Origin: Syntrophus aciditrophicus SB
Lineage (GTDB): Bacteria > Desulfobacterota > Syntrophia > Syntrophales > Syntrophaceae
DNA length: 64,000 nt
Direction: 5' to 3'
Assembly (NCBI RefSeq): GCF_000013405.1
Contig: NC_007759.1
Location: forward strand, 248,001 to 312,000
Of this stretch, positions 53,562 through 64,000 are shown piece after piece. A program made the translations under genes and the position numbers. How positions within the stretch are numbered: the first letter of the stretch is position 1; each line of letters begins with the position of its first letter. The notes below the pieces were generated by a model. That model was given only the letters and a program-made list of their open reading frames with translations. It ran no database searches and was not told the DNA's origin.

Positions 53562-53630
53562 GAGAAGTCTGAGACAGCAGGTACAGGGTTTAATCGATGC
53601 ATGCATCGGCCTGCCGAGACCACTGTTAAG
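53562..53630 (+). promoter_or_regulatory. L10 leader (rplJ-rplL autoregulatory element)
   Basis: AGTCTGAGACAGCAGGT and, 25 nt on, GCCTGCCGAGACC match the paired conserved halves of the L10 leader RNA, with CAGCAGG opposite CCTGCCG. It lies about 165 nt before rplJ inside a 289-nt gap. Ribosomal protein L10(L12)4 binding here would repress rplJ-rplL. Confidence 0.8.
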
Positions 53631-53792
53631 TAAGGAAGCGATATTCTGCTTCAGTGCCATGTGTCTGTGTGTATGTTCCTGTGTGCTGCTCAGTTCTCCT
53701 ATTATTAATTCATTCTAACAGGTCGTGATTTCTGGAAAAGAGAATTTATTCCGCCGTGCACATATAATGGCGGGCGAGAAAGGAGGTTAAGG

Positions 53793-54317
53793 TTGGATCG
53801 GAGAACGAAAGAGCAGGTTGCCGTTGAACTTCACGAAAAAGTAAAGTCATTCAAATTGGCTGTCCTGGCGAACTTCAGCGGAATGGGTGTGGCCAAGATG
53901 ACGACTTTGCGAAATGATTTGCGGAAATCTAACGCTGAGCTGAAGGTCGTAAAAAATACCCTTCTGCGCATTGCGTCCCGGGATACCTCCCTGGAGGCAT
54001 TGCAGGATGATTTCAAAGGGCCATTGGCTTTGATCCTCGGTTATGGCGATCCCGTTGAGCCGAGCAAAATTCTGTCTGACTTTGCTAAAAAGAATGCGGA
54101 ATTGGAGCTCAAGATCGGCATGCTGAGCGATAAGGTCATAACCGTTGAGCAACTGAGCGCGTTGGCGGAACTTCCCAGCAGGGAAATTCTGCTCGCAAAG
54201 CTGCTTTCCGTGATGGTGGGGGTACAGACGCAGTTGGTCAATGTACTCAGCGCCGTACCGCGGGGTCTTGTGCAAGTGCTGGATGGATATCGAGCTAAAA
54301 AAGAAGAGAGCAATTAA
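53793..54317 (+). CDS. rplJ: 50S ribosomal protein L10
   Basis: A 174-residue protein forming the base of the L7/L12 stalk. It has MDRRTKEQVAVELHEKVKSF, NDLRKSNAELKVVKNTLLRI and a C-terminal helix for L7/L12 binding. It begins with TTG at 53793, with AAAGGAGG 6 nt upstream, which decides the start. Confidence 0.96.
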   Translation: MDRRTKEQVAVELHEKVKSFKLAVLANFSGMGVAKMTTLRNDLRKSNAELKVVKNTLLRIASRDTSLEALQDDFKGPLALILGYGDPVEPSKILSDFAKKNAELELKIGMLSDKVITVEQLSALAELPSREILLAKLLSVMVGVQTQLVNVLSAVPRGLVQVLDGYRAKKEESN

Positions 54318-54362
54318 TCACGCAAATCATTGAAAATTAATACACATAGGAAGGTGCAGAAA

Positions 54363-54752
54363 ATGGCAGATCAGATCACTAAGGAAGATGTTGTAAAATT
54401 CATCGAGGGGATGACCGTTCTGGAATTGTCCGAGCTGGTCAAGGAATTGGAAGAGAGATTTGGTGTATCCGCCGCGGCCCCGGTGGCTGTTGCCGCTGTT
54501 GCAGGTGCTGCCGGTGAAGCGGCAGCGCCTGCTGAGGAAAAGACGGAATTTGATGCGATCCTGACCGGCTTCGGTGATCAGAAGATTCAGGTCATCAAGG
54601 TCGTCCGGGCCATTACGGGACTGGGCCTTAAGGAAGCGAAAGATCTGGTTGAAGGCGCTCCGAAACCCATCAAGGAAGCGGTATCCAAGGATGAAGCCGC
54701 TGACATCAAGAAGAAAATAGAAGAAGTCGGCGGAACCGTAGAAGTAAAATAA
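54363..54752 (+). CDS. rplL: 50S ribosomal protein L7/L12
   Basis: A 129-residue protein: N-terminal dimerisation region ([20 protein letters not shown]), an Ala-rich hinge, and the C-terminal factor-binding domain ([28 protein letters not shown]). ATG 54363 gives the standard start [10 protein letters not shown]. It recruits GTPase translation factors. Confidence 0.97.
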
Positions 54753-54765
54753 TTCAAAATAAATA

Positions 54766-54789
54766 ACTGAGCATCTTCGGATGCTCAGT
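54766..54789 (+). promoter_or_regulatory. Intercistronic hairpin with UUCG tetraloop, rplL-rpoB
   Basis: ACTGAGCATC and GATGCTCAGT form a perfect 10-bp stem closed by a TTCG loop. It fills the gap between rplL and rpoB and has no following T-run. By analogy with other bacteria it may lower rpoBC expression relative to ribosomal proteins, through partial termination or mRNA processing. Confidence 0.8.
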
Positions 54790-54806
54790 ATAAAGTTAGG
54801 AATGCC

Positions 54807-57800
54807 ATGGGCGAGTTTAGAAAAAATTTCGGCCGAATTGAAGAAATTCTGGAAGTACCCAATTTGATCGATATTCAAACCAGATCGTATGAAACATTTC
54901 TTCAGGAGGATGTAGCTCCAGAAAATCGTAAGAATTTCGGCTTGCAGGGTGCGTTTAAAAGCGTATTCCCCATTTCGGATTTCAGCGGAAAGTGTTCCTT
55001 GGAATTCGTGAGTTACAAGATAGGGGCTGTTCGTTATGACGTGAACGAGTGCATTCAGAAGGGGATGACCTATGCGGCTCCCTTGAAGATTGTGGTTCGA
55101 CTCGTTGTTTTTGACACGGATCGCTTGTCCGATCAGAAAAACATCCGGGACATCAAAGAGCAGGAGATTTATTTTGGTGAAATTCCTCTGATGACTGAAA
55201 AGGGAACTTTCATTGTCAATGGAACGGAACGTGTTATTGTCAGCCAACTACACCGATCGCCAGGCATATTTTTTGACCATGATAAGGGAAAAACACTTAC
55301 AAGTGGAAAGTTAATCTATTCAGCCAGAATCATTCCCATCCGGGGGTCCTGGCTTGATCTGGAATTTGATTCCAAGGATCTTCTCTATGTCCGTATAGAC
55401 CGTCGCAGGAAGATGCCCGTTACTATTCTCCTCAAGGCAATGGGCTACTCAACGGAAGATTTATTGAATTATTTCTATGATGTGGAACATATCTTCTGTG
55501 AAGGCGAAAATTTTTACGCTGCTGTCGATGAGTCTCTTGTAGGGCATAAACTTTATGACGACATAAGAGACATCAACACGGGAGAAATTCTTTTTAAGAA
55601 AGGGCGCCGCATCAATAAGGTGATTCTTAAAAGAATCAGGGAACAGCGTGTCGAGCGAATCAAGATGGATGTCGAGGAGCTTCCAGGAAGAATACTGGCA
55701 ACCGATATTCTGGATCCGGAAACAGGGGAGGTTCTCTTCCACTGCAATGAGGCGTTGAGTGCCGCAGGAATCGATGTGGTGCGGGAAAAAGGAATAAGAG
55801 AACTGAGCGTCATCAATCTCGGTGAGGACCTGTCCAATGTTTCAATAAGAGACACTCTATTGATTGATCGGATGGAAACTCCGGGAGATGCGATCATCGA
55901 AATCTACCGTCGTCTTAGACCAAGCAATCCTCCTACACCCGATACGGCTCAGAAGTTTTTTAACAGCCTCTTTTTTGAGAATGAAAGTTACGATCTTTCG
56001 ACTGTCGGTCGGGCGAAGATGAACTATAAGCTCCGCCTCGATGTTTCCACGGATGTCACCGTCTTGAGAAAAGAAGACATCATGGCCGCGGTCAAATATC
56101 TCATCGACCTTAAAAACGGCGTCCCGGAGTGCAGCGTGGATGACATCGATCATCTCGGGAACCGGAGAGTGCGTTCCGTCGGGGAATTGATTGAAAACCA
56201 GTATCGGATCGGTTTGGTTCGAATGGAACGCGCCATAAAGGAAAAAATGAGTCTTCAGGATATCGAGACGATGATGCCTCATGACCTGGTGAATGTAAAG
56301 CCCGTATCCGCCGTGGTCAGTGAATTCTTCGGCAGCAGTCAGCTTTCGCAGTTTATGGATCAGACGAATCCATTATCCGAGATTACCCATAAGAGACGGT
56401 TGTCCGCCCTGGGGCCTGGCGGATTGACAAGAGAGAGAGCCGGTTTTGAAGTTCGCGATGTTCATCCAACCCATTATGGGCGGATCTGTCCAGTGGAAAC
56501 GCCGGAAGGGCCGAACATCGGGTTGATTGTTTCGCTCAGTACCTATGCGCGGGTTAATGAATTCGGTTTCATCGAGACCCCTTACCGGATAGTAAAAGAA
56601 GGGCGGGTTCTGCCGGAAGTTAAATTCCTGACCGCAATCGAGGAAGAAAACCAGGTTATAGCACCTGCTGACCAACCTGTGAACCACGATGGGAGCTTCA
56701 AGGGTGATTTAATCTCTGCAAGGAAGGGGGGGGATTTTGTCAATGTTGTTCCATCGGAGGTCAACATGGTGGATGTATCGCCTAACCAGTTGGTCAGTGT
56801 TGCCGCAACGCTGATCCCCTTTCTGGAGCATGACGATGCAAACCGTGCCCTGATGGGGTCGAACATGCAGCGGCAAGCCGTGCCTCTGATGAGGCCGGAG
56901 ATTCCTCTTGTGGGTACCGGTATGGAGCGGATTGTAGCCCGGGATTCAGGTGCTGTTGTGGTGGCAAAGAGATCGGGAATTGTTGAGAGTGTCGATGCAT
57001 CGAGAATTGTCATCAAGTGTGAAAGTGCCGAAAAAACAGATCGAGATACCGGTGTTGATATTTATACGCTGATCAAATACCAGCGATCGAATCAGGATAC
57101 CTGCTTCAACCAGAAGGCCATCGTCAACAAGGGCCAGCGTGTCAGGAAAGGGGACATCATCGCCGATGGTCCCGCCACTGATAACGGCGAGCTGGCCCTC
57201 GGACACAACGTCATGGTGGCCTTCATGTCCTGGGGCGGATACAACTACGAAGATTCCATTCTCGTCAGTGAAAGGATAGTCAAGGAAGATATCTACACTT
57301 CCATTCATATCGAAGAATTTGAGACCATGGCCCGGGACACCAAACTGGGTAAAGAAGATATAACTCGCGATATCCCTAATGTCGGAGAAGAAGCGCTCCG
57401 CAATCTGGATGATAGCGGAATCGTTCGAATGGGGGTTTCCGTCAAATCCGGTGATATTCTGGTGGGTAAAATTACACCCAAAGGGGAAACGCAGCTTTCA
57501 TCTGAAGAAAAGCTTCTCCGGGCGATTTTTGGCGAAAAGGCCAGCGACGTAAGAGATACCTCGTTACGTGTCCCGCCGGGCGTAGAGGGGACTGTCATCG
57601 ATGCCAAGGTATTTACCAGAAAAGGTGCAGAGAAAGATCATCGCTCACAGTATATCGAAGATGAAGCAATCGCCATGCTTCAGAAAGACAGAGAAGATGA
57701 AATCCGGATTATTACTGAAGCAGTGAAGAAGGAAGTCGGTACATTGCTGCAGGGCAAGCAGTCCGGTGCGAAGATCGTTGATCCGAAAAGAAAGAAAATT

Positions 57801-58898
57801 TACCTCAAAAAGGGTGATATTATAACACCCGAGATATTAAGTGAAATTCCACTCCATTTATGGAAGGAAATCACTGTGGCAGATGACGAAGAAACAGAGC
57901 GGGCTGTAGGTCAGATGATGGCCAATCTTTACGATAAGATCGAGGTGGTGGAAGCCTATTTCAATGAGAAGACGGAAAAGCTGAAGGCCAGTGATGAGCT
58001 GCCGCCCGGTGTCATCAAGATGGTCAAAGTCTATATTGCCATCAAAAGGAAACTGCAGGCCGGAGACAAGATGGCGGGAAGACATGGAAACAAGGGCGTC
58101 CTCTCAAGAATCTTGCCTGAAGAGGACATGCCCTATTTCAAGGACGGCAGGCCCGTGGACATCGTACTGAATCCCCTTGGAGTTCCCTCGCGCATGAATG
58201 TGGGACAGATCCTTGAAACTCATCTCGGTTGGGCTGCGAAAGGTCTTGGGGAAAAACTCAATGACATGCTGGATTCCTATCAGAAAGGAAATCAGTTGAG
58301 GGATGAGTTGAAAGGCATCTACCAGTCAAGAGAATTCGAAAAATTTGTAGACGGGGCAACCGAAGAAGAAACTTATCAGTTTGTGCGAAAGCTCAGAAGG
58401 GGCATCGCCGTTTCATCGCCCGTGTTTGACGGAGCCACTGAATCTGACATCAGAAATATGCTGAAGCTGGCAAATTTACCTTCAACTGGACAGGCTATAC
58501 TCTATGATGGTCGTACGGGTGAGCCGTTCGATCAGGAAATCACCGTGGGCATGATTTACATGCTGAAACTTCATCATCTTGTGGATAACAAGATTCATGC
58601 ACGATCTATAGGACCATACTCACTGGTAACCCAGCAGCCTCTTGGAGGAAAGGCTCAGTTTGGAGGGCAGCGACTTGGAGAGATGGAAGTCTGGGCGATG
58701 GAGGCTTACGGCGCAGCGTATTCACTGCAGGAATTCTTAACCGTCAAATCAGATGATGTAGCCGGCCGAACGAGGATTTATGAAGCGATCGTCAAAGGCG
58801 AGAATACATCGGAGCCAGGTCTGCCGGAGTCGTTCAATGTGCTGGTAAAAGAATTGCAAAGTCTTTGCCTTGATGTGGAGTTGATTGAGGAAGAATAA
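54807..58898 (+). CDS. rpoB: RNA polymerase beta subunit
   Basis: A 1363-residue catalytic subunit. It shows [20 protein letters not shown] and [13 protein letters not shown] near the N-terminus, the rifampicin region [20 protein letters not shown] with [25 protein letters not shown], the [11 protein letters not shown] site, and the C-terminal [19 protein letters not shown]. The rifampicin-site residues visible are the sensitive type. Start ATG 54807. It is followed by rpoC after 54 nt. Confidence 0.98.
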   Translation: MGEFRKNFGRIEEILEVPNLIDIQTRSYETFLQEDVAPENRKNFGLQGAFKSVFPISDFSGKCSLEFVSYKIGAVRYDVNECIQKGMTYAAPLKIVVRLVVFDTDRLSDQKNIRDIKEQEIYFGEIPLMTEKGTFIVNGTERVIVSQLHRSPGIFFDHDKGKTLTSGKLIYSARIIPIRGSWLDLEFDSKDLLYVRIDRRRKMPVTILLKAMGYSTEDLLNYFYDVEHIFCEGENFYAAVDESLVGHKLYDDIRDINTGEILFKKGRRINKVILKRIREQRVERIKMDVEELPGRILATDILDPETGEVLFHCNEALSAAGIDVVREKGIRELSVINLGEDLSNVSIRDTLLIDRMETPGDAIIEIYRRLRPSNPPTPDTAQKFFNSLFFENESYDLSTVGRAKMNYKLRLDVSTDVTVLRKEDIMAAVKYLIDLKNGVPECSVDDIDHLGNRRVRSVGELIENQYRIGLVRMERAIKEKMSLQDIETMMPHDLVNVKPVSAVVSEFFGSSQLSQFMDQTNPLSEITHKRRLSALGPGGLTRERAGFEVRDVHPTHYGRICPVETPEGPNIGLIVSLSTYARVNEFGFIETPYRIVKEGRVLPEVKFLTAIEEENQVIAPADQPVNHDGSFKGDLISARKGGDFVNVVPSEVNMVDVSPNQLVSVAATLIPFLEHDDANRALMGSNMQRQAVPLMRPEIPLVGTGMERIVARDSGAVVVAKRSGIVESVDASRIVIKCESAEKTDRDTGVDIYTLIKYQRSNQDTCFNQKAIVNKGQRVRKGDIIADGPATDNGELALGHNVMVAFMSWGGYNYEDSILVSERIVKEDIYTSIHIEEFETMARDTKLGKEDITRDIPNVGEEALRNLDDSGIVRMGVSVKSGDILVGKITPKGETQLSSEEKLLRAIFGEKASDVRDTSLRVPPGVEGTVIDAKVFTRKGAEKDHRSQYIEDEAIAMLQKDREDEIRIITEAVKKEVGTLLQGKQSGAKIVDPKRKKIYLKKGDIITPEILSEIPLHLWKEITVADDEETERAVGQMMANLYDKIEVVEAYFNEKTEKLKASDELPPGVIKMVKVYIAIKRKLQAGDKMAGRHGNKGVLSRILPEEDMPYFKDGRPVDIVLNPLGVPSRMNVGQILETHLGWAAKGLGEKLNDMLDSYQKGNQLRDELKGIYQSREFEKFVDGATEEETYQFVRKLRRGIAVSSPVFDGATESDIRNMLKLANLPSTGQAILYDGRTGEPFDQEITVGMIYMLKLHHLVDNKIHARSIGPYSLVTQQPLGGKAQFGGQRLGEMEVWAMEAYGAAYSLQEFLTVKSDDVAGRTRIYEAIVKGENTSEPGLPESFNVLVKELQSLCLDVELIEEE

Positions 58899-58952
58899 AG
58901 GAAGTCTTCCCGATAAGCATCACCAAGTCATATATAAACGGGAGTAAAAACC

Positions 58953-61900
58953 GTGGAAGATGTTTTTAGCTATTTTGAAAAACCAAAAGATCCGATTCGC
59001 TTTAATGCGATAAAAATTTCGATTGCCTCACCGGACAAGATCCTTTCCTGGTCTTACGGCGAGGTTAAAAAGCCGGAAACCATTAATTACCGAACTTTCA
59101 AGCCTGAACGTGACGGGCTTTTCTGCGCAAAAATATTTGGTCCTGTGAAGGATTATGAGTGTCTCTGCGGACGCTACAAGCGAATGAAGCACAGGGGCGT
59201 GGTCTGTGAGAAGTGTGGCGTTGAAGTCATCAAGTCGAAGGTTCGTCGTGAGAGGATGGGGCATATTACCCTGGCAACGCCGGTTGCCCATATCTGGTTT
59301 CTCAAGAGTCTACCCAGCAGGATCGGAAATGTCCTGGACCTTACTTTAAAGGAATTGGAGCGGATTCTCTATTTTGAATCCTGGATCGTTCTCGATCCCA
59401 GGAACACTCCGCTGCGGAAGAAGGATTTACTTTCGGATGAGGAGTATAACGATCTGAGAGAGCAGTACGGTCCGGATGGATTCCAGGCTGGAATCGGTGC
59501 CGAGGCTGTGAGAAAACTTCTTGAAGAAGTCGATCTTGAGGGGCTCGATGTAGAACTGCGGGATGAGTTGAAGACCGCCTCGTCGGATACCAAGAGGAAG
59601 AAAGTCATCAAGCGATTGAAGGTTATCGAGGCTCTACGGAAATCGGGAAATCGTCCGGAGTGGATGATTCTGACGGTGCTACCCGTTATCCCTCCGGATC
59701 TGCGTCCCCTTGTTCCTCTGGATGGGGGGCGGTTTGCCACCTCGGATTTGAATGACCTTTACCGCCGTGTGATCAACCGGAATAACAGGCTTAAGCGCCT
59801 TCAGGAGTTGAACGCTCCTGAAATTATTATTCGCAATGAAAAAAGAATGCTTCAGGAAGCCGTAGACGTTCTTTTTGATAACGGCAGAAGAGGGAGGGCC
59901 ATAACGGGGACCAACAAGAGGCCCTTAAAATCTCTTTCCGATATGCTCAAGGGGAAACAGGGGCGATTCAGACAGAATCTTCTGGGTAAGCGAGTGGATT
60001 ATTCAGGCCGTTCCGTGATCACCGTTGGTCCCGACCTGCGGCTGCATCAGTGTGGATTGCCTAAAAAAATGGCCCTCGAATTGTTTAAACCATTTGTTTA
60101 CAACAGGCTACAGGAAAAAGGGTACGTCACAACCGTCAAAAGCGCAAAGAAGATGGTCGAGCGGGAGACGGCGGAGGTCTGGGATGCTTTGGATGAAGTT
60201 GTCCGGGAGTATCCGGTTATGCTGAACCGTGCGCCGACGCTGCATCGACTGGGACTGCAGGCTTTTGAGCCGGTATTGATAGAAGGAAAAGCCATTCAGC
60301 TCCATCCTCTCGTCTGCACGGCCTTTAACGCGGATTTCGACGGCGATCAGATGGCCGTTCACGTACCGTTATCGATTGAGGCCCAGACGGAAGCCCGGGT
60401 TCTCATGATGTCGACGAACAATATTCTTTCACCGGCAAATGGCAAGCCCATAATCATCCCCAGCCAGGATGTTGTGCTGGGAATATATTATCTGACGCGT
60501 TCAAAGGAAGATGTCCTGGGACATGGCATGAGCTTTTCCAATCCCGAGGAGGTTCGCTCCGCCTTCGACGCCGGAGCGGTGGAACTACGCGCCAGGATAA
60601 AAGTGCGAATCGATGATGAATTGAAGGAGACGACCGTAGGACGGGTCATTTTGTATGAGATTATTCCGGAAGCCATTTCTTTTGATGTCATTAATAAAGT
60701 GATGAACAAAAAAGAACTGGCTAATCTGATCGATTACTGCTACCGGCTCTGTGGGGAAAAGACGACGGTTATTCTTGCAGACCGCCTGAAAGATATGGGT
60801 TTCAAATATGCGACCCATTCAGGGATGTCTTTTGCGGTAAGAAACCTGAATATCCCAAAAAACAAGAAAGATATTGTTGTTCGGGCGGACCGCGACGTTC
60901 TGGAAATTCAAAAGCAGTACATGGACGGTTTGATTACCGACGGTGAACGATACAATAAGGTGATCGATCTATGGGCCCAGGCGACGGAAAAAATCGCTTC
61001 GGAAATGATGGGGGGTATCGAAACCGAGGAGCAGATTACGACGGAAGGGAAGAAAGTTGTAGAAAGCTTCAATCCGATCTACATGATGGCAGATTCCGGA
61101 GCGAGAGGCAGTAATGCACAGATTCGACAGTTGGCCGGTATGCGGGGGTTGATGGCGAAACCTTCAGGAGAAATTATTGAAACGCCGATTACGGCAAACT
61201 TCCGGGAAGGTTTGACCGTTCTGCAGTACTTCATTTCAACACACGGAGCAAGAAAGGGGCTTGCCGATACAGCGCTGAAAACGGCGAACTCCGGTTACCT
61301 GACACGGCGGCTGGTTGACGTCGCTCAGGATTGCATTATCACCCAGCAGGATTGCGGAACGGTGGATGGCATATCCGTGTCGGCCCTGATGGAGGGCGGA
61401 GAGATTATAGAGACAGCTGGAGAACGTGTTCTTGGGCGTGTCGTGCTTGAAGATATCATGGATCCTTTTACCGGCGAAGTCCTCGTCGGTGCAAATCAGG
61501 AAATCGATGAATCCCTTTCGGAAAAAATTGACAGGGCGGGGATTGAAAGCGTGAGAATCCGTTCTGTTCTGACCTGCAAGGCCAAGTATGGCGTTTGTGC
61601 ACGGTGTTACGGCCGGGACTTGGGTCATGGTCACCTTGTGAATATCGGAGAAGCCGTGGGGATTATTGCTGCCCAGTCCATTGGAGAACCGGGAACCCAG
61701 TTGACTATGAGAACTTTCCATATCGGAGGTACGGCGAAATTTGAAGAGCACTCAACTCTGGATTCCCGGCACGATGGCATTGTGAAATACGTTGACCTCA
61801 ACTACGTAGTCAGCAAGATAGGGGAAACGGTTGTCATGAGCCGCCATGGGGAAATTCACGTCCTTGATGAGCAGTTGAGAAGTCGAGGCAAGTATACTGT

Positions 61901-63098
61901 CCCATACGGTGCCCACCTGAAAGTTAAAGACGGTCAGTCCGTCAAAAGAGGGGATCGCATGGCCGAGTGGGATCCTTTCTCAATACCCATTCTTGCTGAA
62001 GTCGATGGAACCGTGAAGTTTGGTGATATCATCGAAGGAAAGACGATGCAGGAACAGGTTGACGAAGTTACCGGTCTTTCCCGTAAAGTTATTGTTGAAT
62101 TCAAGGGGGCGGACCTCAGGCCTCGAGTTTCCTTAAAGGATGCCACAGGAAAGACAGCCAAGGTTCCCGGCACAAACGCGGCGGCAAGACATCTTCTTTC
62201 AGTAGGCGTGAACATCGTTGTCTCTGAAGGAGACCAGGTCAAAGCCGGTGACATTATCGCCAAGATCCCCAGAGAAACGACCAAAACGAAAGATATTACC
62301 GGTGGTCTTCCGAGGGTTGCAGAGCTTTTTGAAGCGCGGAAGCCCAAGGATTTCGCCGTTATTTCTGAAATCGACGGCGTGGTGTCCTACGGCAAGGATG
62401 CCAAGGGAAAAAGAAAGGTGATCGTAACTCCGGAAATCGGCGATGAAAAGGAATACCTCATCCCCAAAGGAAAGCATGTCAGCGTCCAGGAAGGTGACCG
62501 TGTGATCGCCGGGGAAGCTTTAATGAGCGGTGTCAATAATCCTCATGATCTTCTCATGATCAAGGGAGAAAAAGCCCTGGCTCGCTACCTTGTTGATGAG
62601 GTTCAGGAAGTTTACCGACTGCAGGGCGTGAAGATCAATGACAAACATATGGAAGTCATTGTACGCCAGATGCTGCGGCGGGTGAAAGTTATCGATCCCG
62701 GAGACACTCCCTTCATGGCTGATGAGCAGGTCGAAAAGTTCAGGTTCCAGGAGGAGAATGAAAAGGCCATTGCCAGAGGAGAGCAGCCGGCCATTGGGGA
62801 ACCTGTTCTTCTGGGTATCACCAAGGCTTCTCTGAGTACGCAGAGCTTTATTTCTGCTGCCTCATTCCAGGAGACGACACGGGTTCTTACGGAAGCGAGT
62901 CTGGCGGGCAAGGTGGATTACCTCCGAGGTTTGAAGGAAAATGTGATTATGGGTAGATTGATTCCTGCCGGGACTGGGCTTGTGATGTATCGCAAGCTCG
63001 GTATTAAAACGGTGGCGGACGAGGATGCTGAATCAGTGGAAATCGAGGGTGATGAAAATAGCAATAAGAAATCTCTTGACATGCACGCGGCGAATTGA
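58953..63098 (+). CDS. rpoC: RNA polymerase beta-prime subunit
   Basis: A 1381-residue subunit. The N-terminal zinc finger is [20 protein letters not shown]. The catalytic magnesium loop is [12 protein letters not shown]. The second zinc site has [31 protein letters not shown] lies after the trigger region. The start is GTG at 58953, with GGGAG upstream and the normal MEDVFSYF-type start. Confidence 0.98.
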   Translation: MEDVFSYFEKPKDPIRFNAIKISIASPDKILSWSYGEVKKPETINYRTFKPERDGLFCAKIFGPVKDYECLCGRYKRMKHRGVVCEKCGVEVIKSKVRRERMGHITLATPVAHIWFLKSLPSRIGNVLDLTLKELERILYFESWIVLDPRNTPLRKKDLLSDEEYNDLREQYGPDGFQAGIGAEAVRKLLEEVDLEGLDVELRDELKTASSDTKRKKVIKRLKVIEALRKSGNRPEWMILTVLPVIPPDLRPLVPLDGGRFATSDLNDLYRRVINRNNRLKRLQELNAPEIIIRNEKRMLQEAVDVLFDNGRRGRAITGTNKRPLKSLSDMLKGKQGRFRQNLLGKRVDYSGRSVITVGPDLRLHQCGLPKKMALELFKPFVYNRLQEKGYVTTVKSAKKMVERETAEVWDALDEVVREYPVMLNRAPTLHRLGLQAFEPVLIEGKAIQLHPLVCTAFNADFDGDQMAVHVPLSIEAQTEARVLMMSTNNILSPANGKPIIIPSQDVVLGIYYLTRSKEDVLGHGMSFSNPEEVRSAFDAGAVELRARIKVRIDDELKETTVGRVILYEIIPEAISFDVINKVMNKKELANLIDYCYRLCGEKTTVILADRLKDMGFKYATHSGMSFAVRNLNIPKNKKDIVVRADRDVLEIQKQYMDGLITDGERYNKVIDLWAQATEKIASEMMGGIETEEQITTEGKKVVESFNPIYMMADSGARGSNAQIRQLAGMRGLMAKPSGEIIETPITANFREGLTVLQYFISTHGARKGLADTALKTANSGYLTRRLVDVAQDCIITQQDCGTVDGISVSALMEGGEIIETAGERVLGRVVLEDIMDPFTGEVLVGANQEIDESLSEKIDRAGIESVRIRSVLTCKAKYGVCARCYGRDLGHGHLVNIGEAVGIIAAQSIGEPGTQLTMRTFHIGGTAKFEEHSTLDSRHDGIVKYVDLNYVVSKIGETVVMSRHGEIHVLDEQLRSRGKYTVPYGAHLKVKDGQSVKRGDRMAEWDPFSIPILAEVDGTVKFGDIIEGKTMQEQVDEVTGLSRKVIVEFKGADLRPRVSLKDATGKTAKVPGTNAAARHLLSVGVNIVVSEGDQVKAGDIIAKIPRETTKTKDITGGLPRVAELFEARKPKDFAVISEIDGVVSYGKDAKGKRKVIVTPEIGDEKEYLIPKGKHVSVQEGDRVIAGEALMSGVNNPHDLLMIKGEKALARYLVDEVQEVYRLQGVKINDKHMEVIVRQMLRRVKVIDPGDTPFMADEQVEKFRFQEENEKAIARGEQPAIGEPVLLGITKASLSTQSFISAASFQETTRVLTEASLAGKVDYLRGLKENVIMGRLIPAGTGLVMYRKLGIKTVADEDAESVEIEGDENSNKKSLDMHAAN

Positions 63099-63161
63099 TA
63101 GTTAACCAGACTTTTCTAAGTCAAGTTAGAATTACGTGAAGTATTGTTTTCGGGAGGAGTA

Positions 63162-63531
63162 ATGCCTACAATAAATCAGTTAGTTCGAAATGGAAGGCTG
63201 CGGGCGGCAAAAAAAGCATCAACACCGGCTTTGGCTGGATCGCCGCAGAGGCGGGGGGTTTGCGTCAGGGTATACACGTCAACACCCAAGAAACCGAATT
63301 CCGCATTGAGAAAGGTTGCGAGAGTTCGGTTGACCAGCGTTATGAAGTAACGTCCTATATTCCCGGAATCGGCATAACCTGCAGGAGCATTCTGTCGTGC
63401 TGGTTCGCGGTGGGCGAGTTAAGGATCTTCCCGGCGTAAGATACCATATTGTCAGAGGTACACTCGATGCGGTAGGAGTGCAGGACCGGAAACAGGGGAG
63501 ATCGAAATACGGGGCTAAAAAGCCAAGTTAA
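63162..63531 (+). CDS. rpsL: 30S ribosomal protein S12, frame broken twice as written
   Basis: GGAGG precedes ATG 63162. The frame reads [20 protein letters not shown], then [20 protein letters not shown] and ARVRLT, then stops early at 63350. Restoring one G near 63339 (AGCGTTATG for AGCGGTTATG) gives [11 protein letters not shown]. Restoring one C near 63373 (GGCATAACC for GGCCATAACC) gives [20 protein letters not shown] and the normal end to TAA 63529-63531. The repaired protein is 123 residues, the family length. S12 is essential, so sequence errors in short runs are likelier than a true pseudogene. Confidence 0.92.
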
Positions 63532-63546
63532 TATGAGGATTTGATC

Positions 63547-64000
63547 ATGCCAAGAAGAAGGGAAATTGCTAAAAGGGTTATTCTTCCGGACCCTAAATAT
63601 AAGAATATTTTAGTTGCAAAGTTTGTCAATAATCTCCTCAAGGAAGGTAAGAAGAGTATTGCGGAGTCCATTCTTTATGGGGCTTTTGATCTCATAGAGA
63701 AAAAGGCCAAGGAATCCCCTGTGGAATTGTTTGAGAGAGCTGTAAACAATGTGAAACCCGTCATTGAAGTCAAATCAAGGCGTGTGGGGGGGTCTACCTA
63801 TCAGGTTCCCACGGAGGTCGCGGCATCAAGAAGGGTTGCGCTGGCCATTCGCTGGATCATATCCAATGCCAAGGATAGGGCGGAAAAGACCATGAGGGAA
63901 AAGCTGGCAGGAGAATTTATCGATGCCGCTAATAACCGGGGAGGCTCCATCAAAAAGCGGGAGAGTGTCCATAAGATGGCCGAAGCGAATAAGGCTTTTG
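63547..64000 (+). CDS. rpsG: 30S ribosomal protein S7, partial
   Basis: An open frame from ATG 63547 to the window edge, 151 of the usual 156 or so residues. It has [61 protein letters not shown] and [16 protein letters not shown] at the edge. It nucleates the 30S head. It follows rpsL, the start of the str operon; fusA should follow outside the window. Confidence 0.97.
   Translation, partial: MPRRREIAKRVILPDPKYKNILVAKFVNNLLKEGKKSIAESILYGAFDLIEKKAKESPVELFERAVNNVKPVIEVKSRRVGGSTYQVPTEVAASRRVALAIRWIISNAKDRAEKTMREKLAGEFIDAANNRGGSIKKRESVHKMAEANKAF

Overview
The window looks like a chromosomal segment of a Gram-negative anaerobic deltaproteobacterium (Desulfobacterota). A Syntrophus-like, Syntrophales-type organism is my inference. 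It rests on sodium-pump decarboxylase subunits, a PAS/LuxR-type regulator, Mla-type outer-membrane lipid transport, and a fused cysteine synthase/cysteinyl-tRNA synthetase. No rRNA, CRISPR array or prophage was seen.

Region 1 (1-8.2 kb) is accessory. After a partial P-II-like protein and a PAS/LuxR regulator come two paralogous minus-strand cassettes. Each has a tiny OadG-like protein, an OadB-type sodium-pump beta subunit and a conserved two-helix membrane protein of 63-64 residues. Cassette 1 carries a biotinyl-like domain inside its beta subunit. Cassette 2 is split by an intact ISL3-type insertion sequence with imperfect terminal repeats and an 8-bp target duplication. Neither cassette has an alpha (carboxyltransferase) subunit here.

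Region 2 (8.2-26.9 kb) holds a cold-shock gene with an attenuator-like leader, a hybrid histidine kinase, thioredoxin reductase, lgt, a CoA-disulfide-reductase-like flavoprotein, a TerC-like membrane protein, a cytidylate-kinase-like/BON fusion, an rRNA methyltransferase, cutA, transketolase, a thioredoxin-fold DUF255 protein, bifunctional Nnr, a polyprenyl diphosphate synthase and a secreted MsrA-MsrB fusion.

Region 3 (27-32.2 kb) is a complete mlaE-F-D-C-A operon plus an outer-membrane barrel protein. MlaF has a C-terminal degenerate GGDEF-like domain. MlaA lacks an N-terminal lipobox and has an acidic repeat insert.

Region 4 (32.2-39.7 kb) has a zinc alcohol dehydrogenase, about 1.2 kb of decayed genes (a helicase/nuclease tail, a DUF4062 protein and a small frameshifted gene), and a minus-strand plsC-ftsK-rimO operon.

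Region 5 (39.7-50.4 kb) has a DUF4416-yicC-gmk-rpoZ-pyrF-rlmB operon, an isolated pilC, a tRNA-Pro, a DUF1178 gene, the CysK-CysRS fusion, and the AmmeMemoRadiSam B and A proteins.

Region 6 (50.5-64 kb) is the core expression locus: tRNA-Thr, Tyr, Gly, Thr, rpmG, tRNA-Trp, secE, nusG, rplKA, an L10 leader, rplJL, an intercistronic hairpin, rpoBC, rpsL and rpsG (partial). The tuf gene usual between tRNA-Thr and rpmG/tRNA-Trp is absent. As written, rpsL carries two single-base deletions.
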